Of a stretch of 64,000 nt of DNA, positions 27,684 to 35,963 are shown in pieces; the first letter of the stretch is position 1; each line of letters starts with the position of its first letter. Made by a program: the position numbers and the translations under genes. This stretch comes from Marinobacter psychrophilus (GTDB lineage: Bacteria > Pseudomonadota > Gammaproteobacteria > Pseudomonadales > Oleiphilaceae): assembly GCF_001043175.1 (NCBI RefSeq), contig NZ_CP011494.1, positions 3,782,001 to 3,846,000 of the forward strand, in the 5' to 3' direction. A model generated the notes under the pieces. It made no database searches and was not told the DNA's origin. It saw only the letters and a program-made list of their open reading frames with translations.

Positions 27684-28735
27684 TGGCAACCGGCGCCGGC
27701 GCACTGACTATCGGCATAGTGGCAGATACCGTCACGCAGCGGCAACGGCTCAGCTCTAGCCTAAAAGAACTGGGGCTGGTTACCTGTTTTTGCGGCAGTC
27801 CAGCGGAGTTTTACGCCAGTGCAACATTGCCGTTGGCAGCCTGCTGGCTTGTTCAGCTGGAAGACGAAGAGGAGCATCCCGAAGATTGGGATCTCGCCCT
27901 CATTGACGGAGATGCGCCGGTATTATTAGGACTGGACCCCGCGCCCGCTGAAAACGACAAAGAAAACGCCCGCTGGCAACGTAAACTGGAGAACAAACTG
28001 GAGCGCCTGCTCGGGCCGTTATCGGCACCTCAGAGCACAAACGCAGAACCGGTTTTGAACCGCATCAGCAGTTCGGCGCCAAATTCGGTTCCGCTACTGC
28101 AACCATCAGAACCCATAGCCGCCAGACAAATATGGGTTCTGGCTGCGTCACTAGGTGGGCCAGAAGCGGTAAAGAGTTTTCTGGACCAGCTTCCCCCCGA
28201 TTTGCCGGTGGGGTTTGTGTATGCACAGCACATCGACGGTCAGTTTACAGAAGTGTTAACCCGGGTACTGGGTCGCCACTCCCAGTACCGCTTGAAAACA
28301 GCAAAGCCAGGTGACGTCATCGCAACGGGGGACGTGGTCATGCTCCCAGTCGACCACGAATGGCAGATAGACGGCAGCGGCGCACTGGAGGAGCTGCCTG
28401 GCCCTTGGCCGGGACCCTATGGCCCGTCCATCGACCAGGTGCTGCTGAATATGTCGAATTACTACCATGAAAACTGCCACGCCATTATCTTTTCCGGTAT
28501 GGGAAGCGATGGGACAGTGGCTGCACCCATGCTGCGCGCTTACGGCAGCCTCATCTGGGCGCAAGACAGCCAGAGCTGCGGGCAACCCTCCATGCCCGAA
28601 TCGGTCGCCGCCACCGGCTGTGTCAGCTTTCGTGGCACGCCCCAGCAGCTAGCTCAGAAACTGGTCACAACTCTCGAAAACACTGAGCTGCAGCAAAGCA
28701 GTCAGCCATCAGATTACACTGGAGGTAACTCATGA
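27680..28735 (+). CDS. chpB: Chemotaxis-type protein methylesterase ChpB (CheB-like)
   Basis: ChpB should remove methyl groups from PilJ. The C-terminal half (about residues 150-340) is a CheB esterase domain with the catalytic Ser in LAASLGGPEAV, His in YAQHIDGQF and Asp in FSGMGSDGTV. The N-terminal half starts like a receiver (IGIVADTVTQRQRL) but lacks the acidic pocket and the phospho-Asp, so it is a degenerate receiver or a different fold. The ATG overlaps the chpA stop, and the gene overlaps chpC by ATGA, giving translational coupling. Confidence 0.92.
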   Translation: MMATGAGALTIGIVADTVTQRQRLSSSLKELGLVTCFCGSPAEFYASATLPLAACWLVQLEDEEEHPEDWDLALIDGDAPVLLGLDPAPAENDKENARWQRKLENKLERLLGPLSAPQSTNAEPVLNRISSSAPNSVPLLQPSEPIAARQIWVLAASLGGPEAVKSFLDQLPPDLPVGFVYAQHIDGQFTEVLTRVLGRHSQYRLKTAKPGDVIATGDVVMLPVDHEWQIDGSGALEELPGPWPGPYGPSIDQVLLNMSNYYHENCHAIIFSGMGSDGTVAAPMLRAYGSLIWAQDSQSCGQPSMPESVAATGCVSFRGTPQQLAQKLVTTLENTELQQSSQPSDYTGGNS

Positions 28736-29193
28736 CCGATAACAACCAGACCCTGGCCTGCGTGATGATTCCGATGATCGGTCGTCAGCTGTTACTGCCC
28801 AACGTATCGCTGGCTGAAGTGGTGGACTACAGCCCCGACATTAGCACAAGCGCCAACTCACCCGCCTGGCTGGCTGGCCATCTGGAATGGCGAGGGCTAA
28901 GGCTACCAATTATATCCTACGACGCAGCCAGCGGCGGCCAGTTGACACAACCGAATAATCGCCGCGGCCGGGTGGTTATCCTCAACAGCATCGTCGAAGA
29001 ACACCGCGAACAACCCTTTATTGCTTTGATGACTCAGGGCATACCCAGCCAGAATCGCATTAATCAAAGCCAGATTCAGCGCCTGGACAGCCCGACCGGC
29101 ATCGCCGACCTAATGGAAGTCGAAGTAGACGGCGAGCGCGCGTGGATTCCCAATTTGGAGTATCTGGAAAGCCTGGCGCAGCAATTACGCTGA
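28732..29193 (+). CDS. chpC: CheW-like adaptor ChpC
   Basis: ChpC is a second CheW-type adaptor; in Pseudomonas it helps link other inputs to ChpA. The 153-residue product has MIGRQLLLPNVSLAEVVDY, a WLAGHLEWRGLRLPIISYD core equivalent to the CheW barrel, and a C-terminal WIPNLEYL. It overlaps chpB by four bases and ends the cluster. The chpD and chpE genes found next in P. aeruginosa are absent; zur follows instead. Confidence 0.9.
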   Translation: MTDNNQTLACVMIPMIGRQLLLPNVSLAEVVDYSPDISTSANSPAWLAGHLEWRGLRLPIISYDAASGGQLTQPNNRRGRVVILNSIVEEHREQPFIALMTQGIPSQNRINQSQIQRLDSPTGIADLMEVEVDGERAWIPNLEYLESLAQQLR

Positions 29194-29238
29194 GGCCTCA
29201 GCCAACCGTGCGGAAACCCTGGCAGCACGGATCGCAAC

Positions 29239-29253
29239 TGTTATAATGTTGCA
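29239..29253 (+). promoter_or_regulatory. Candidate Zur box upstream of zur-znuCB
   Basis: TGTTATAATGTTGCA matches 12 of 15 positions of the palindrome TGTTATAATATAACA that I recall as the core of gammaproteobacterial Zur sites. It contains a TATAAT -10 element and lies 21 bases before the zur start, so bound Zur would block polymerase. The match rests on memory of the consensus, not on a motif search. Confidence 0.55.
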
Positions 29254-29273
29254 AATTTCAACGGATACTTGCC

Positions 29274-29777
29274 ATGCCCGCCCGCGCTTTACCCTATCGC
29301 CCCCATAATCATGATCTTTGCGTTGATCACGCTCTGGCCCAAGCCAGGGAAATCTGCCGGCGTGACGAGGCGCGGTTAACCCCCGTCAGGGAAAGAGTGC
29401 TGGAGCTAATTTGGCAGTCCCACAAACCATTGGGCGCCTACGATGTGCTGGCTCAGTTAAGCGCCGATGGCCACAAGGCAGCGCCGCCAACGGTGTATCG
29501 CGCTCTCGATTTTTTACAGCAGCACGGCCTGGTCCACCGTATTGCGTCGCTTAACGCGTTCACTGGTTGCGACCATCCGGGCCAGCACCACTGCGGCACT
29601 TTTCTGATCTGCCGCAGCTGTGGCAACGTGCTGGAGTTAGCTGCCCCAAACGTAACCGCTGCTATTAACCAAGCCGCAGCAGCCGAAACGTTTCAGATAG
29701 AACAGATTACATTGGAAATTGCCGGCTTTTGCCCGCGCTGTCAGAGCGACAGCACTGATCAGCCGACACCATCATGA
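29274..29777 (+). CDS. zur: Zinc uptake regulator Zur (Fur family)
   Basis: Zur is a zinc-sensing repressor of uptake genes. The 167-residue product has the Fur-family winged helix (LTPVRERVLELIWQSHKPLGAYDVL, PPTVYRALDFL) and the zinc-site motifs HHCGTFLICRSCG and CPRC. Identification as Zur and not Fur rests on its overlap with znuC by ATGA and on znuB next to it. The operon zur-znuC-znuB is likely self-repressed through the box at 29239. The periplasmic binding protein gene znuA is not in this window. Confidence 0.93.
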   Translation: MPARALPYRPHNHDLCVDHALAQAREICRRDEARLTPVRERVLELIWQSHKPLGAYDVLAQLSADGHKAAPPTVYRALDFLQQHGLVHRIASLNAFTGCDHPGQHHCGTFLICRSCGNVLELAAPNVTAAINQAAAAETFQIEQITLEIAGFCPRCQSDSTDQPTPS

Positions 29778-30595
29778 ACGAGGTTTTGGCAGAACTGAGC
29801 AAGGTATCGGTGACGCTCAATGACAGATTGATTGTTGACCGGGTGTCTTTGAGTATAAAGCGCGGCGACATCATCACTATCATTGGCCCCAACGGAGCCG
29901 GCAAAACCACGCTGATTAAAACCATTCTGGGCATCCAGAAAGCCAGTTCTGGATCGATTAGCCTGCCGCCCGGCTTGGTGATTGGCTATGTACCACAAAC
30001 CCTGAACCTCGAAACCACCCTGCCGCTGAGTGTTGAGCGTTTCATGGCGCTGGGCGGCTGCGACCGCAAAGGCTGTCAACAGGCGTTGGCGCGCACCGGT
30101 GTAGCCCACCTGATGGCAGCTTCGGTGCACCATCTTTCTGGCGGCGAGAAACAACGACTGCTGCTGGCCCGCGCGCTGGCCCGCCAGCCTGGTCTATTAG
30201 TCCTGGATGAGCCAGCTCAAGGAGTCGACATCAACGGCCAGGCCGCGCTTTACGATCTGGTGCGCCAGCTCCGAGACGAACTCAACTGCGGCGTTATCAT
30301 GATATCCCACGACCTGCACCTGGTTATGGCTGCCACCGACAAGGTTATCTGCCTGAACCAACACGTGTGTTGCAGCGGTTTTCCAGAAGACATATCCCAC
30401 GACCCGGCCTTTATTGAAACCTTCGGCACCGCCGTCGCCGAGTCACTGGCGGTGTACCATCACCATCACAATCACCGCCATGATCTGCACGGCAACGTTA
30501 TAGGCGGCGGCTCCGCTATCGATGGCACTCTGAAAAAGGGTACTTTCGACGACGCGGAAGCCGCGCCAACTTGCTCAGGGCACCACCATGATTGA
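29774..30595 (+). CDS. znuC: Zinc ABC transporter ATP-binding protein ZnuC
   Basis: ZnuC powers high-affinity zinc import with ZnuB and ZnuA. The 273-residue product has Walker A GPNGAGKTT, the signature HLSGGEKQR, Walker B LLVLDEPAQG and the switch His in MISHDLH. After about residue 220 it has a His-rich tail (YHHHHNHRHD and a final GHHHD), which may bind zinc. It overlaps zur by four bases and znuB by eight. Confidence 0.95.
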   Translation: MNEVLAELSKVSVTLNDRLIVDRVSLSIKRGDIITIIGPNGAGKTTLIKTILGIQKASSGSISLPPGLVIGYVPQTLNLETTLPLSVERFMALGGCDRKGCQQALARTGVAHLMAASVHHLSGGEKQRLLLARALARQPGLLVLDEPAQGVDINGQAALYDLVRQLRDELNCGVIMISHDLHLVMAATDKVICLNQHVCCSGFPEDISHDPAFIETFGTAVAESLAVYHHHHNHRHDLHGNVIGGGSAIDGTLKKGTFDDAEAAPTCSGHHHD

Positions 30596-31394
30596 TGTCA
30601 TTCTGGATGACTTTTTCTGGCGCGCGCTGATCGGCGGCCTGGGTGTCGCTCTGGTAGCGGGGCCTCTCGGCTGTTTTGTGGTTTGGCGGCGGCTCGCCTA
30701 TTTTGGCGACACACTGGCCCATTCGGCGCTTCTAGGCATTGCCCTGAGCTTCGTGATTCAGGTGCCGATTAATGTCGGGGTGATTATCACTTGCTTGGGG
30801 TTGGCTCTGGCGCTGGTGCTGTTTTCCCGCAGCAAAACATTAGCCACCGATACCCTGCTGGGCATACTGGCCCACAGTGCTCTGGCCATTGGACTGGTCA
30901 CCCTGAGCTTTATGCCCTCGGTGCGAATGGACCTGACCGGGCTGCTGTTTGGCGATCTGCTGGCCATGAGCCGCAGCGATCTATGGTGGATTTACGGCGG
31001 TGCCGCCACTATTTTGTGCCTGCTGGCGCTGCTATGGCGTGGCCTGCTGATGAGCACCATTCACGAAGAACTGGCGCGGGTTGAAGGGGTGCCGGTAGAA
31101 CGCCTGCGGCTGGCCCTGATTCTGATGTTCGCTATTGTGATTGCGGTAGCCATGAAAATTGTCGGCGTGCTGCTGATTACTGCACTGTTGATTATTCCCG
31201 CCGCCACCGCAAGGCGCCTGGCACGCACACCCGAACAGATGGTGGCTATGGCAATGCTGTTCGGCTTTGTTGCCGTGACCGGCGGGTTGGCCCTGTCATG
31301 GGAACTGGACACACCGGCGGGGCCGTCGGTGGTGGTTACCGCATTTAGCTGTTTTCTGCTGATCTCCGCGGTTGGCGGCAAACAACGTGCATAA
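30588..31394 (+). CDS. znuB: Zinc ABC transporter permease ZnuB
   Basis: ZnuB is the membrane channel of the zinc importer. The 268-residue product is almost wholly hydrophobic with about seven to eight membrane segments and the ABC-3 family signatures GPLGCFVVWRRLAYFGDTLAHSALLG and IKIVGVLLI-like (MKIVGVLLITALLIIPAATAR). It is the last gene of the zur operon and ends 41 bases from the stop of a convergent gene. Confidence 0.95.
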   Translation: MIDVILDDFFWRALIGGLGVALVAGPLGCFVVWRRLAYFGDTLAHSALLGIALSFVIQVPINVGVIITCLGLALALVLFSRSKTLATDTLLGILAHSALAIGLVTLSFMPSVRMDLTGLLFGDLLAMSRSDLWWIYGGAATILCLLALLWRGLLMSTIHEELARVEGVPVERLRLALILMFAIVIAVAMKIVGVLLITALLIIPAATARRLARTPEQMVAMAMLFGFVAVTGGLALSWELDTPAGPSVVVTAFSCFLLISAVGGKQRA

Positions 31395-31434
31395 ATCGGC
31401 TTAACAGAAAAATTTACCCATCGAAACGCACCGG

Positions 31435-32517
31435 CTACAGCGGCTGCATCACTGACTCCCACTGGCGCTTTTCCACCAATTCCATAAATTCATCACCCAG
31501 GCGCTCACTCTCGGCAATCGCCCGACGCCAGACTTTTTCGCGGCCGGCATCGTCGCCGAGGTACTTTTCAAAATCACGACGGTCCGGCAGCTTTCCATTG
31601 GGCAAACTCTCCAGATAGTCCGCCGAGGGCGCCAGCAACAGGACATCCTGCACATGTGATGCGTTAGACTTGCGCCAAGGTAAAGACTTATCAAACCAAC
31701 CGGGAATTATTCGGTCGGTAAAATGCGGATACAACACGACACCCGGCTGCTGGTACGGCAAATCCAAGTGATAATCCAATAAACCGCCGTCGCGATAAAG
31801 CCCTGCTGGCGCTCCAGGAATGTTCGCCACCCCCGACATCACCATCGGAATCGAAGCCGAGGCCAGCAACGCCGGAAGCAGGTTGTCTTGACTCAGTGCA
31901 ATGGTGTGGCTGGCGAAATCGCGCAGCTCCTCTAACGGTGCCGGTGTGCGAGTGTCCTGCACAATGCCCCGCTCCATGACTCGACCCAGATGCCGGCGCC
32001 CCAGCATATTACTCACTATCGCATGCAGCAGCCCCAAAGTTAGACAACCGCGGCTATCGTGCCGTAACAGTCCCAAACTGCGCACCACCATGACGCTGAG
32101 CCGATACTGCGGGTGATTCAAAATATGCGGTTCACGCCCACCCAATAACTGTTGCAAAAACTCGAGGCTTTTGCGGGTTACTTCGGCGGCGCTGACCCCT
32201 TTCGTAAAACGCTGCTGGGTGTATAGCTCCGCTAGCAACTCCAACTGAGCCACCGGGTTATCAGACGACGCCACCGCCGCAAAGCGCCAACTGCCGATAG
32301 AAGAGCCCACCAACGCTCTGGGCTGCGGCACGCTCGGCAGCCAATGACCAAACAGAGTTTTATCCAGGCCGCTCAGGCCCAAGGCTTTGGGCCCACCGGC
32401 AGCGCCAGGAATCACGTGAACATCCCCGGCGCTCAGCGGGTTATCCCGTAACCGCCTCATGGCACGAGTACCGGCTCGAATCGTTAAAGCCGGTGTGCGA
32501 ATATGAATAGCGGTCAT
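31435..32517 (-). CDS. Patatin-like phospholipase family protein
   Basis: Patatin-type lipases cut acyl chains from phospholipids or lipids with a Ser-Asp dyad. The 360-residue product shows GAAGGPKALGLSGLD (oxyanion region), the nucleophile motif GSSIG (in ALVGSSIGSWR) and the DGG motif with its Asp in LYRDGGLLDYH. There is no signal peptide, so it is probably cytoplasmic or membrane-associated. It is transcribed alone, convergent with znuB, with a good ribosome site (AAGGAG). Confidence 0.85.
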   Translation of the reverse strand: MTAIHIRTPALTIRAGTRAMRRLRDNPLSAGDVHVIPGAAGGPKALGLSGLDKTLFGHWLPSVPQPRALVGSSIGSWRFAAVASSDNPVAQLELLAELYTQQRFTKGVSAAEVTRKSLEFLQQLLGGREPHILNHPQYRLSVMVVRSLGLLRHDSRGCLTLGLLHAIVSNMLGRRHLGRVMERGIVQDTRTPAPLEELRDFASHTIALSQDNLLPALLASASIPMVMSGVANIPGAPAGLYRDGGLLDYHLDLPYQQPGVVLYPHFTDRIIPGWFDKSLPWRKSNASHVQDVLLLAPSADYLESLPNGKLPDRRDFEKYLGDDAGREKVWRRAIAESERLGDEFMELVEKRQWESVMQPL

Positions 32518-32723
32518 GGTTTCTCCTTAACAGGGGACGCGGGCAAGAAAGCCGCAAAGTGTCATCATTATTGGGTTTGGCCGCGGTTTCTCCAGCAAAC
32601 ACAACAACGATTATTCAACAGGGCAGCTTTTTTTCACGGCAAGCCGTGCTAGATTTGACGTATCGAGTAATAAAAAAACCAGCGCGCCAAGCCACAACAT
32701 CGGGCTGACGAAGGGAGTTCTAG

Positions 32724-33779
32724 GTGGCCATACCTTTTTTTTTATCGGAAAAATTTACCAGCAACCCAACTTTGGTGGTGATGGGGTTTCGCCGCCAGTT
32801 GGTTTATCATTTGCATTTCTGGGCTTGCCTCGCCGTAGCCCCGCTGATTGTGGTGCAGTGGCTTCATCAGAATTACCTATTGTCTGCCCTACTTTTTCTT
32901 TTCTGCGCCAACGCTTTACTGGTGATTGGTTTTTTGCGCTTTCGCCAACACTACTTTTTGCGGGGCTGGCTGTTTCCGCTACTGGCGATGAGCTGCGCGG
33001 TCTATTCTACCGCCATTAACGGCCATGTCGGGCTTTACTGGGCCTACCCTGCCATTACTGCCGTTTTTTTTCTAATGCCCCTGCGGGATGCCGCCATCAG
33101 CAACTTTGTGTTTTTGACCCTGATGGCAGTCACGGCCTTTTACGTATTTCCCCTGTCAGAGTTCTGGCGTATTACCACATCACTAGGACTGACTTGCCTG
33201 TTCGCACTGATTTTTGCTTGGCTGGTGGGACGCTTGCAGCAAGAAATGACAGAACTTGCCACCACAGACCCACTCACCGGCTGCCGGAACCGGGCAACAC
33301 TGGCTGAAAGCCTGACCAACCAAATCAAGTTGTGCAAACGCTATGGCCGGCCATCTTCCATTTTACTGCTGGACCTGGACCACTTCAAAGCCATCAACGA
33401 CAACTGGGGCCACCACATCGGTGACACCGTATTGGCCGGCATTGCACGCCTGCTGAGCAACCGCCTGCGCGACAACGACCACATATTTCGTATTGGCGGC
33501 GAAGAGTTCATGGTGCTGTTGCCGGAAACCAGCCTGCCCGAAGCCGAGACACTGGCCCGTGAGCTGGTAAAAAGCGTAGCCGTTGAACCGTTCCAGACTG
33601 GTATTGGGGTCACCATCAGCGGCGGCCTGACGCAGGCCTGTGCCAACGAGACCTGGTCAGTCTGGCTCAAGCGTGCAGACCAGGCACTGTATAAAGCCAA
33701 ATCCGATGGCCGCAACCGTGTTGTGCAGTTAACTGGCAGCTCGCCGCCGGCCGATATCGGCCTTCAGGGCGACCGCTGA
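32724..33779 (+). CDS. Membrane-bound diguanylate cyclase (GGDEF)
   Basis: The 351-residue protein has about five or six membrane segments in residues 25-170 and a C-terminal GGDEF domain. The active-site motif is GGEEF at residues 258-262 and the inhibitory I-site RDND is at 249-252, so it should make c-di-GMP under product feedback. The N-terminal membrane region is a likely sensor of unknown ligand. The start is a GTG at 32724. It stands alone about 87 bases before folE. Confidence 0.93.
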   Translation: MAIPFFLSEKFTSNPTLVVMGFRRQLVYHLHFWACLAVAPLIVVQWLHQNYLLSALLFLFCANALLVIGFLRFRQHYFLRGWLFPLLAMSCAVYSTAINGHVGLYWAYPAITAVFFLMPLRDAAISNFVFLTLMAVTAFYVFPLSEFWRITTSLGLTCLFALIFAWLVGRLQQEMTELATTDPLTGCRNRATLAESLTNQIKLCKRYGRPSSILLLDLDHFKAINDNWGHHIGDTVLAGIARLLSNRLRDNDHIFRIGGEEFMVLLPETSLPEAETLARELVKSVAVEPFQTGIGVTISGGLTQACANETWSVWLKRADQALYKAKSDGRNRVVQLTGSSPPADIGLQGDR

Positions 33780-33866
33780 ACCGCTACGGCGCTTACCCAT
33801 AGAGATCATCGCCATTTTGCCTTAAGCTTCCGCCCTTGCCAGATTCAGTAAACCGGACCTTTATTT

Positions 33867-34439
33867 ATGAGCAATTCCCTGACAGACGATCTTGCCGGCC
33901 ACTACCGCGCCATTATTAATGGCTTGGGTGAAAACTGTGACCGCGAAGGCCTGCAAAACACGCCTCAACGCGCGGCCAAAGCCATGCAGTTCCTAACTCG
34001 CGGGTACCAGCAGAATCTGAACGAGTTGGTCAACAACGCGGTGTTCGAATCCGCCATGGACGAAATGGTGGTGATACAAGACATAGAACTGTACAGCATG
34101 TGTGAACATCACGTGTTGCCTTTTATCGGCAAGTGCCACATTGCCTACCTGCCCCAGGGCAAGGTCCTGGGGCTGTCCAAATTCGCGCGCATTGTGGATA
34201 TGTACGCAAGGCGCCTGCAAATCCAGGAAAACCTGACTCGACAGATCGCAGAAGCGGTAGAAAGTGTAACCAACGCCAAAGGCGTCGCCGTCGTGATCGA
34301 AGCCCAGCACATGTGCATGATGATGCGTGGCGTCGAAAAACAGAACTCGAAAATGAAGACCTCGATGATGCTCGGCCAGTTCCGAAAGTCACAGGCCACC
34401 CGCCTGGAATTCTTCAATCTGATCAGTACCAACCGTTGA
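33867..34439 (+). CDS. folE: GTP cyclohydrolase I
   Basis: FolE converts GTP to 7,8-dihydroneopterin triphosphate for folate and related pterins. The 190-residue product has the zinc ligands in [11 protein letters not shown] and the distal Cys in [14 protein letters not shown]. The [20 protein letters not shown] motif of the family is intact. Its length is normal, and a FolE2-type alternative is not suggested. Confidence 0.96.
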   Translation: MSNSLTDDLAGHYRAIINGLGENCDREGLQNTPQRAAKAMQFLTRGYQQNLNELVNNAVFESAMDEMVVIQDIELYSMCEHHVLPFIGKCHIAYLPQGKVLGLSKFARIVDMYARRLQIQENLTRQIAEAVESVTNAKGVAVVIEAQHMCMMMRGVEKQNSKMKTSMMLGQFRKSQATRLEFFNLISTNR

Positions 34440-34523
34440 TCAGTTTCACATTGGCCAGATGGGACACTAGGTAACGGGTAGCACTTACCTTGTTATTTTC
34501 TTCCGCGACAGGAGCGTTACATC

Positions 34524-34946
34524 ATGACTGAGGCGTCTGACTCGCAGATTCTCGACATTCTGCAGCAGGTCCGCACCATCGCGTTGGTGGGCGCCAGTGA
34601 GGAAACCAGCCGACCTTCCCACGAGGTTATGCATTACTTGCAACAGCAGGGCTACCGGGTAATACCCGTTAACCCACGTTTGGCCGGCCAACTGCTACTG
34701 GGTGAAACCGTTTGTGCGGATCTTGAATCACTGCCGGTCGCGGTCGACATGGCAGACCTGTTCCTGGCTGTGCAACGCACCGACGCGGTGATCGACCAGG
34801 CTATCGCCATGAAAATTCCGGTCTTATGGCTCCAAATTGGCGTTATTAACCACCAAGGCGCCGATCGCGCGCGACACGCGGGCATGAAAGTGGTGATGGA
34901 CCGCTGTCCAAAGATGGAAATACCTCGGCTCATACACCGAGGCTGA
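34524..34946 (+). CDS. CoA-binding domain protein (YccU-like)
   Basis: The 140-residue product is a Rossmann-type CoA-binding domain: ALVGASEETSRPSHEVMHYLQQQGYRVIPVNP, then the C-terminal MDRCPKMEIPRL. The catalytic role of these single-domain proteins is unknown. It follows CAGGAG and starts at ATG 34524. The last four residues (IHRG) do not look like a normal family end, and the gene stops just where EAL-type coding sequence begins. Confidence 0.88.
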   Translation: MTEASDSQILDILQQVRTIALVGASEETSRPSHEVMHYLQQQGYRVIPVNPRLAGQLLLGETVCADLESLPVAVDMADLFLAVQRTDAVIDQAIAMKIPVLWLQIGVINHQGADRARHAGMKVVMDRCPKMEIPRLIHRG

Positions 34947-35127
34947 AGTAATGGCCAACAATCTGGGCATCCAAGTGGTAGCCGAAGGCGTAAAAACCAT
35001 ATAGCAGATCAATTTTCTGTGCCAACGTGGTTGCGGTGTGGCGCAGGGTTATCTGATCAGCCGTCCTATTCCTGCCGTCCAGCTGGAGCAGTGGCTGGAG
35101 CCGCAACACGCTGAAAACCCAATTTAA
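34942..35127 (+). pseudogene. C-terminal fragment of an EAL-domain c-di-GMP phosphodiesterase (broken)
   Basis: This stretch reads MANNLGIQVVAEGVKTI, then an in-frame TAG at 35002-35004, then QINFLCQRGCGVAQGYLISRPIPA and ends at TAA 35127. This is the closing part of an EAL domain (AEGVET, then the QGYL..RP motif). The upstream catalytic EAL motif is missing. It begins inside the end of the CoA-binding gene, so a deletion joined the two. No function is expected. Confidence 0.85.
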
Positions 35128-35139
35128 CCGTGAGACTCC

Positions 35140-35448
35140 ATGACACATTATCTGACTACCGAACAAGACGCGCGCCTGCGCCGCTGGGAACGGTGGAACC
35201 GCAATTATTTTCTGTTCGCCTTCACGGCGTTAATCATAATTTTGGTGTTCAGCAGCCAACTGGGGTTATCTAGCGCCGATGATTGGGACGGGCTGGGCAT
35301 CATTCTGGTGCTGTTGGTGGGACCAATAGTGGCTATGCAGCTAAAGCTGACCTGTCCCGCATGTAGCGAAAAACTGGGTTGGCAAGCCAAGCTGATGGTT
35401 CCGGAACAGTGCAAGCACTGCGGCTGTTTTCTTCGCGCCAAAGGCTGA
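35140..35448 (+). CDS. Small membrane protein with a zinc-ribbon-like tail, unknown function
   Basis: I do not recognise a named family. The 102-residue product has an amphipathic, basic N terminus (residues 10-22), two membrane segments (about 22-40 and 52-68) and a C-terminal pair of Cys motifs, C72-C75 and C91-C94, spaced like a zinc ribbon. It lies between the EAL fragment and the copper regulator. It starts 12 bases after the EAL remnant's stop and has no obvious ribosome site. Confidence 0.7.
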   Translation: MTHYLTTEQDARLRRWERWNRNYFLFAFTALIIILVFSSQLGLSSADDWDGLGIILVLLVGPIVAMQLKLTCPACSEKLGWQAKLMVPEQCKHCGCFLRAKG

Positions 35449-35528
35449 CAACACGTTCACAACATTTGACCTATGAGCAGCTAACAGGTTTTAAGCTACA
35501 CTTATCGTAAAAGGCGACGGGGTAGTTT

Positions 35529-35960
35529 ATGAAAGTAAAAGACATGGCCCGTGCCGCTGGGGTAACGCCCGACACGGTGCGTTTCTATTCCCGCGAAAAA
35601 CTGTTGGCACCCAGTCGCGATCCAGCGAACAACTACCAACATTTCTCCAGCGATGATCTGCGCCGCCTACGTTTTGCCCGTAAGGCCCGCCAGCTTGGGT
35701 TTTCACTGCCCGAGATTCGCGACATTTTGAACCAAGCCGACGACGAGCATTCTCCCTGTCCCATGGTGCGCGGCGTGTTTGAAAAACGCCTGGCCGAGGT
35801 TGGACGCCAGATTAACGAGCTCCAGCAACTGCACCAGCGCATGCAAAAAGCCCTCGACGCTTGGCGCGATATGCCCGATGGCACGCCAGACGGCCATACC
35901 ATCTGCCGTTTAATTGAACACTGGGATCAGGCCGAACCTAACCTGACGGAGGAACTCTGA
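35529..35960 (+). CDS. MerR-family metal-responsive regulator
   Basis: The 143-residue product has the MerR helix-turn-helix and wing (MKVKDMARAAGVTPDTVRFYSREKLL, NNYQHFSSDDLRRLRFARKARQLGFSLPEI), a coiled-coil dimer helix and a C-terminal tail. Cys residues occur in the SPCPMV segment and in HTICRLIEHW, where related ZntR and CadR proteins bind metal. It is followed after three bases by copA, so copper or a similar soft metal is the likely inducer. I could not find a clean 19-base-spacer promoter upstream. Confidence 0.88.
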   Translation: MKVKDMARAAGVTPDTVRFYSREKLLAPSRDPANNYQHFSSDDLRRLRFARKARQLGFSLPEIRDILNQADDEHSPCPMVRGVFEKRLAEVGRQINELQQLHQRMQKALDAWRDMPDGTPDGHTICRLIEHWDQAEPNLTEEL

Positions 35961-35963
35961 ATC

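Noticed and set aside
35449..35528. MerR-type promoter with a 19-base spacer upstream of merR
   Set aside because: TTGACC and TACACT are both visible but 25 bases apart, so I could not support a MerR-type promoter.
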